A stretch of 64,000 bases of DNA from Clostridiales bacterium CCNA10. Its GTDB lineage: Bacteria > Bacillota > Clostridia > Oscillospirales > Oscillospiraceae. The stretch lies in assembly GCA_003573975.1 (NCBI GenBank), contig AP018533.1, positions 2,914,319 to 2,978,318 of the forward strand, given 5' to 3'. Numbering within the stretch: the stretch's first letter is position 1; the number at the start of each line of letters is the position of its first letter. The notes below the pieces were generated by a model. It ran no database searches. It had not been told where the DNA came from and saw only the letters and a list, made by a program, of their open reading frames with translations. A program made the translations under genes and the position numbers. This document shows, piece after piece, positions 59,914 through 64,000 of this stretch.

Positions 59914-62900
59914 TTTCGTACACCTCCATATTCTCAAGCTGAGCGTAAAGTGCCTCCATAGAGGACAAGGCAGCTTCAGACAATGCTTCTGCACCAGCAA
60001 AACCGCCAGTAGCAGCTATGTCTTTTTGGGCCTTCGCCCCTTCCTGGTCAGCCTTTTGAGCAATCGCCTGAATATCTCTAAGGAAATCATACAGCACATG
60101 TAGCGAGTTGCCGGAGTATGCCGTCAGCTGCTTTACTGCTTGTACAGAGGCCGCATCGTTAATTAGCTTGACATGTCCCATTACCGTTTTGGCTGTCTCA
60201 ATGGGAGGTTTTTCATACTTGACCCGCAACTCTGTACTTCCGATGATTCCATTCGCAGAAAACACAGAAAACAGCTCTTGAATAGCAGACAGCGTATCAA
60301 TGAGATTCTTCTGGTTGAGTTCACCAATATACTCTTCGAGTTTGCCTACCACCTTTGCAGCTTCCTGAGTATCCGCAACCATGGCTTTTTTAACGCTGGG
60401 ATAGAGCGCTTTCAACAGCGTGGCAGGATTATAGAGAAGATGCTTCTGTGGGATACTACCAGGTAATGTTGCTTCAATATCCCAGTCGGCAGCCATAAGT
60501 TTTTCAACAGCGAGCACCAGCTCGTCTGTTCTGTAACAGGATTTCGTGTTGGGATCAACTGCAAAATGGACCGCACCCATTGTGGTTGCAGAAGCTTGCT
60601 TTAAGAAGGTCAATGCACTATCAAAGTCAGCTTTGCGATTAAGAATGAACTGAATCATGTCATTCCACTCACGGGTATCTCTCCTGATGCTATCGTCTTT
60701 TTTGAAATCCTTAAACAGAGATTTGATTACTGAATAGGGCGAACTCGTATCAACCTTCTGGCCCAAGATACACGCTTTGAGATACTGAATCGCAAGGCAC
60801 CACTCCAATACCGGGAGAGAATCTTCTCCCTGCTTAGTAGCGGCAACTTTTTCGATGATTTCAGCTTTTCTGCGTTCCAACCAAGTAATCAATCTCTGCT
60901 GGTAATAAGCTGCGCCCTCGAAATCCCAACCTTTTGCGTAGTTCAGTTCATTTAAGGCCATCAGAACATCGCGGCTTTCAGAACTTCTGTCCATGTAAAC
61001 AATGGCTCTATCCGTATTTGTGGGAGAACTCTGATCGTTAATGTAGTAGCAGCTCAGGTCGGAAAGACGCTCTGCTGCAATATAGGCTGGGATACCAATA
61101 TCCTGCCAGTTGATTGCACCACATTGCCTGGAGTCTCCTCGAATAAGAGTACGAAGCCAGCCACGATAGTCGGGATCATATTTCAATGTTTCACCCTTGG
61201 TAAACCATGCCGTGATATCATCCTTAAACTTACGATAATTCTTTGTGGCACCATCGACAGGGGGCTTGGCCTTGAGAGGTTCTGGAGTAGTAGGATGATG
61301 AACAGAATTGCTTCCACTGGTTGTCACTGGTTTGGATGTGACAGTTGGGGATACAGCTTTGCCAGTGGATTTATCCACGATTTCACCGATGCCAGTAAAG
61401 GTATTCAGCCCCACATCTGCAAGGAAAGCTTGATTAAGGCCACCAAAACGCAGCGTTCCGTCGATGTCTTTCACGCCGGATGCAGAACCATCACCCCAAA
61501 TGGCAAACACCGCTTTCAGTCGATTCTTATCATCTGAACTCATGCTTTCCAAACGGTCAATGGAAGAACTATGGGGATCATTGGACATCTGAGCATTGCT
61601 GGGGTTAAGCGGGAAATACCAACCATCCCCATACTGCTTGCCATCAAAGTATTCTTTTAACTGGGCGCGAATAACATTCTTTAAGAACATTCTCGGGCTT
61701 TTTGTCGCAAGAGATTCATACAGAGTCAACAGTGCATGGCGGTTAAAGGGATATAGCGTTACTTTCTTTTCTCCGATGGTTGTGGTATCCCATTCACAAG
61801 GAGGCGTGAAATCACTGATTGGCAGTTCACTCAAATCTGCACCGGAGTCAGTCCAATGATGGAGTTGTGTGGGGTCACAGTAAATTGCGTTCAAATACCG
61901 GCCAGCCATCTGAATGATAAACTCGTCAGTTCCATAGGAACGTTCTGTGACCTCAATTTGGTGTGTTACACGGTCTTTGAAATTGCCTCGAAACGCATAA
62001 TAATAGTCGTTGGTGATGCCGATTACCGAAGTAACACGACACAGATCTGCGTAATCGCCGCCATGCTCATAAGAAAGCGCCGTAATGAGTTCCTGGTCAA
62101 TTCCAGTGAAGCCGGTGAAGTCTTCGATAAAGATTGTTAGGTTTTTGCCTTGCTTTTTCAAATCTCGTCTCAGCTGAGCAAAAATCGTTTCCGCATTTTC
62201 ACTGGAAATGTCTGCACAACGCTGAATGACCTCTCTCGTAAACCTGTTAAGATAGTTGATGAGTTTGGTAATCTCAAAGTCATCGCCTTTCAAAGAGGCC
62301 GCAAAGAGGGACGCTTGGGGATCGCCCTGTTTCATTACAGCTCGGATGATTTTAGATACATTAAAATCTTCTTCTGTAAAAATTGTGGTGTCTTGAAGAA
62401 TCTGATTGCTCGGAGCCGTGATGACATTATAGCATCTGGATATTGCGCCACCTTCACGCAATAGATGTTCGCTTACACGGCTGTCGGCAAGGTAGCTGGC
62501 AATGTCACGGCACTTGACCGCTTTGTAGGTTTCTCCGGACATATCGTTTCGCACAGCTGCAATATAGGCATACAGAATCTCTGTCTTGAAAGAATCTTCA
62601 TCTTTGGAATCGGAAGAGGCCACAAACTTACGGAGCTTCTCCGCAACATCAGGGTCTTTAATGGCTCCCTGTTCCAACAACTGAGAAAAAGCGCCACGGA
62701 CAGAGTTATTCAAACGACGCAGGAAAACCAACTGCTCCGTTGCAGGATTATATATAGTAGAGGGGCTTCTTTCAAACTTGCCTTTTAGATAGCGAATAAG
62801 ATGAGATTTACCAGTGCCGTGATTGCCTCGGACAATGACCATACGATGCTCATTGTCAGGGTTGTAGATCAGCTGCTCGAAAACCTCATCTTCGCTCATC

Positions 62901-63067
62901 AACTTTGTAGGGGCAGGCATTTTCCCCTCTTCATAATAGCCACCACGGAAAAGCTCAAGAGACGAGAACGGCATGTGAGTAGACATGAAATAGGCATCTT
63001 CGGTGGCCATATCATCTGTTTTAATCGCATACTTTTCCATTACAGAACGATACTGTTCCCATTTCAT
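59900..63067 (-). CDS. 1,055-aa P-loop ATPase of the dnd partner operon
   Basis: An AAA/STAND-like ATPase. Walker A RGNHGTGKSHLIRYL is at about residues 80-94, and a Walker B-like NLTIFIEDFTGFTG is near 314. Sensor-like LCRVTSVIGITNDYY follows. Residues 580-640 form a low-complexity linker; the C-terminal 400 residues are helical. No nuclease motif was found. It overlaps the genes on both sides. It is longer than DptF (about 550 aa) and lacks the HerA-type helicase features of DptH. DpdH of 7-deazaguanine DNA systems is a possible comparison by size and neighbours. Confidence 0.8.
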   Translation of the reverse strand: MKWEQYRSVMEKYAIKTDDMATEDAYFMSTHMPFSSLELFRGGYYEEGKMPAPTKLMSEDEVFEQLIYNPDNEHRMVIVRGNHGTGKSHLIRYLKGKFERSPSTIYNPATEQLVFLRRLNNSVRGAFSQLLEQGAIKDPDVAEKLRKFVASSDSKDEDSFKTEILYAYIAAVRNDMSGETYKAVKCRDIASYLADSRVSEHLLREGGAISRCYNVITAPSNQILQDTTIFTEEDFNVSKIIRAVMKQGDPQASLFAASLKGDDFEITKLINYLNRFTREVIQRCADISSENAETIFAQLRRDLKKQGKNLTIFIEDFTGFTGIDQELITALSYEHGGDYADLCRVTSVIGITNDYYYAFRGNFKDRVTHQIEVTERSYGTDEFIIQMAGRYLNAIYCDPTQLHHWTDSGADLSELPISDFTPPCEWDTTTIGEKKVTLYPFNRHALLTLYESLATKSPRMFLKNVIRAQLKEYFDGKQYGDGWYFPLNPSNAQMSNDPHSSSIDRLESMSSDDKNRLKAVFAIWGDGSASGVKDIDGTLRFGGLNQAFLADVGLNTFTGIGEIVDKSTGKAVSPTVTSKPVTTSGSNSVHHPTTPEPLKAKPPVDGATKNYRKFKDDITAWFTKGETLKYDPDYRGWLRTLIRGDSRQCGAINWQDIGIPAYIAAERLSDLSCYYINDQSSPTNTDRAIVYMDRSSESRDVLMALNELNYAKGWDFEGAAYYQQRLITWLERRKAEIIEKVAATKQGEDSLPVLEWCLAIQYLKACILGQKVDTSSPYSVIKSLFKDFKKDDSIRRDTREWNDMIQFILNRKADFDSALTFLKQASATTMGAVHFAVDPNTKSCYRTDELVLAVEKLMAADWDIEATLPGSIPQKHLLYNPATLLKALYPSVKKAMVADTQEAAKVVGKLEEYIGELNQKNLIDTLSAIQELFSVFSANGIIGSTELRVKYEKPPIETAKTVMGHVKLINDAASVQAVKQLTAYSGNSLHVLYDFLRDIQAIAQKADQEGAKAQKDIAATGGFAGAEALSEAALSSMEALYAQLENMEVYENAVN

Positions 63068-63864
63068 GAATCCATCGCCTCCTTCACCGAAATGTGTGTG
63101 AAACCATTGATAGGATCACCGTCTACATAGTAAAGCATGATCGGAGTGGAGTCAGACCATGTTTCAAGTTTAATGAGACCAATTTCATGCAGTGTGCGAA
63201 GGCCGGCAGAAAGCGCCAAGGGAAGATTACTGCCAATCTCAACTTCGGGGATTTTTGTGCTCAGCCAAAGTATGAAGTCCTGGGCAAGAACAGTCTCATT
63301 ATATTTGAATTTTTCTGTATATGTAGTTGCCAATATATCTTCTAACCGTAGCTTCATATTGGGGATTATCATTGTTCCGCTCAAATAGCCCAGCCCTAAA
63401 AAAGCAGCCCAAAAGCGCCATCCCAGGACAGCGTTTTCATTCAGTGCAGCCAGCTCTTTCACTTCGGAAGCGCAGGTCTTAGCCATACCTTCCCAAGATT
63501 TCAGCGCAAAGATTCGCTCATTTTGAGCAATCAGCCATTTGGTGAACATGTGAAATGTGGTGTCTTTTGCAGAGAAGACCCGAGCACTCACATACCGCCG
63601 AAAAGCCTTGGATGAAGCGATTATACTGGGATCAACAGCTAAGACCAGATTGTCAGCATCAGCTTTGATGAGGGCAAGTTCTTCGAGGGCCACATTGATT
63701 GACTTGTTGATTTGATCGAGTTCTTTTTCATCATTGATACCCAATGTCATGCACTGACGCACTTCATCACGGCTCATGCTTTTATGGGAAACCAAGCGGC
63801 AAACAGAGAGAACTCGCTCCGGTGTCGGCTCCATTCGCATGCCGTCTGGATTGACTTTGAACAT
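63064..63864 (-). CDS. uncharacterised 266-aa protein of the dnd partner operon
   Basis: A soluble protein with winged-helix-like stretches at both ends (VLSVCRLVSHKSMSRDEVRQ, and LSAGLRTLHEIGLIKLETWS). AAAGGAGG precedes the ATG; its stop overlaps the ATPase start by four bases (ATGA). A ~270-aa protein directly before a ~1,050-aa ATPase is the layout of DpdG-DpdH, which I recall only in outline. It is likely a DNA-binding or adaptor subunit of the ATPase. Confidence 0.7.
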   Translation of the reverse strand: MFKVNPDGMRMEPTPERVLSVCRLVSHKSMSRDEVRQCMTLGINDEKELDQINKSINVALEELALIKADADNLVLAVDPSIIASSKAFRRYVSARVFSAKDTTFHMFTKWLIAQNERIFALKSWEGMAKTCASEVKELAALNENAVLGWRFWAAFLGLGYLSGTMIIPNMKLRLEDILATTYTEKFKYNETVLAQDFILWLSTKIPEVEIGSNLPLALSAGLRTLHEIGLIKLETWSDSTPIMLYYVDGDPINGFTHISVKEAMDS

Positions 63865-63877
63865 ACGAATACCTCCT

Positions 63878-64000
63878 TTAGAATTTTTGAATCGGAATAG
63901 GATAACCGTCGCTATACTCTCTTATCGTTTTACCACCATTGGCAACGATGGTGTTCTCGTTACAGTAGAGTATCTTACGATAGCCAAAGGCATCCAGTTT
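63878..64000 (-). CDS. 3' end of a further gene of the dnd partner operon
   Basis: The last 40 codons of a frame entering from the right window edge: KLDAFGYRKILYCNENTIVA, then about 20 more residues ending YPIPIQKF and a TAA at 63878. Its stop lies 14 bases before the next start, so it belongs to the same operon. Too short to identify. Confidence 0.75.
   Translation of the reverse strand, partial: KLDAFGYRKILYCNENTIVANGGKTIREYSDGYPIPIQKF

Noticed and set aside
59900-63067. DptF or DptH identity for the large ATPase
   Set aside because: Size, Walker A position and absence of HerA-like helicase motifs do not fit either; left as an unnamed ATPase.

Overview
The window looks like a chromosome segment of a Gram-positive gut Clostridia member, most likely Oscillospiraceae (Flavonifractor/Oscillibacter-like). 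The reasons are the GC-rich core genes, AGGAGG-type ribosome binding sites, Firmicutes gene pairs such as mltG next to a U32 peptidase, and integrative mobilizable elements (IMEs) of the kind found in gut Clostridia. Species is inference.

Layout. 1-6.2 kb is housekeeping: DJ-1/PfpI, 5-formyl-THF cyclo-ligase, a tiny Cys/Gly-rich membrane protein on the minus strand, mltG, U32, a MATE pump and a TetR regulator. 6.3-16.3 kb is a plus-strand run of large modular proteins of the type seen as polymorphic-toxin immunity proteins (LRR plus NTF2-like, FGE-like plus DUF4241, TPR plus SUFU), with decayed copies between them and no visible toxin. 16.6-18.6 kb holds a cation/proton antiporter and trmB. 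18.77-19.10 kb is an array of one intact and two broken tRNA-Pro genes. A 79-bp direct repeat links it to a second intact tRNA-Pro at 41.36 kb, so the 22.5 kb between looks like an island at a tRNA-Pro hotspot.

The island carries an SGNH hydrolase, an alpha/beta hydrolase, two GIY-YIG-type proteins, an IME core (two tandem tyrosine recombinases, a DUF6809 protein, a Phd/ParE pair, a relaxase with Sel1 repeats, an RHH accessory protein, an oriT-like hairpin, a HTH/RepA-like protein, an excisionase), a DUF6076 protein, a rhodanese lipoprotein with a truncated SGNH hydrolase, and an AT-rich five-gene minus-strand operon: C5 DNA methyltransferase, ParB-like protein, SNF2-like helicase, DUF3883 (NO VEIN) protein and Vsr-like nuclease. 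I read this operon as a restriction-modification-like defence system.

After the second tRNA-Pro come regulators (including a XRE-HTH fused to a complete desulfoferrodoxin-like module) and a second, related IME core at 44.7-50.4 kb. Its oriT-like hairpin differs from the first by a compensatory base-pair change. A decayed AlbA_2-type gene, an intact copy of the rhodanese/SGNH pair and a Nudix hydrolase follow.

The last 11 kb is a DNA phosphorothioation locus. dndB-C-D-E-A runs on the plus strand from a strong promoter. It faces a convergent minus-strand operon (a 1,055-aa P-loop ATPase, a 266-aa protein, a 221-aa protein, an interrupted ~114-aa protein and an incomplete gene at the window edge) that sits where restriction partners usually sit but does not look like DptFGH. 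This unusual partner operon and the five-gene methyltransferase/Vsr operon are the two best candidates for little-described systems.
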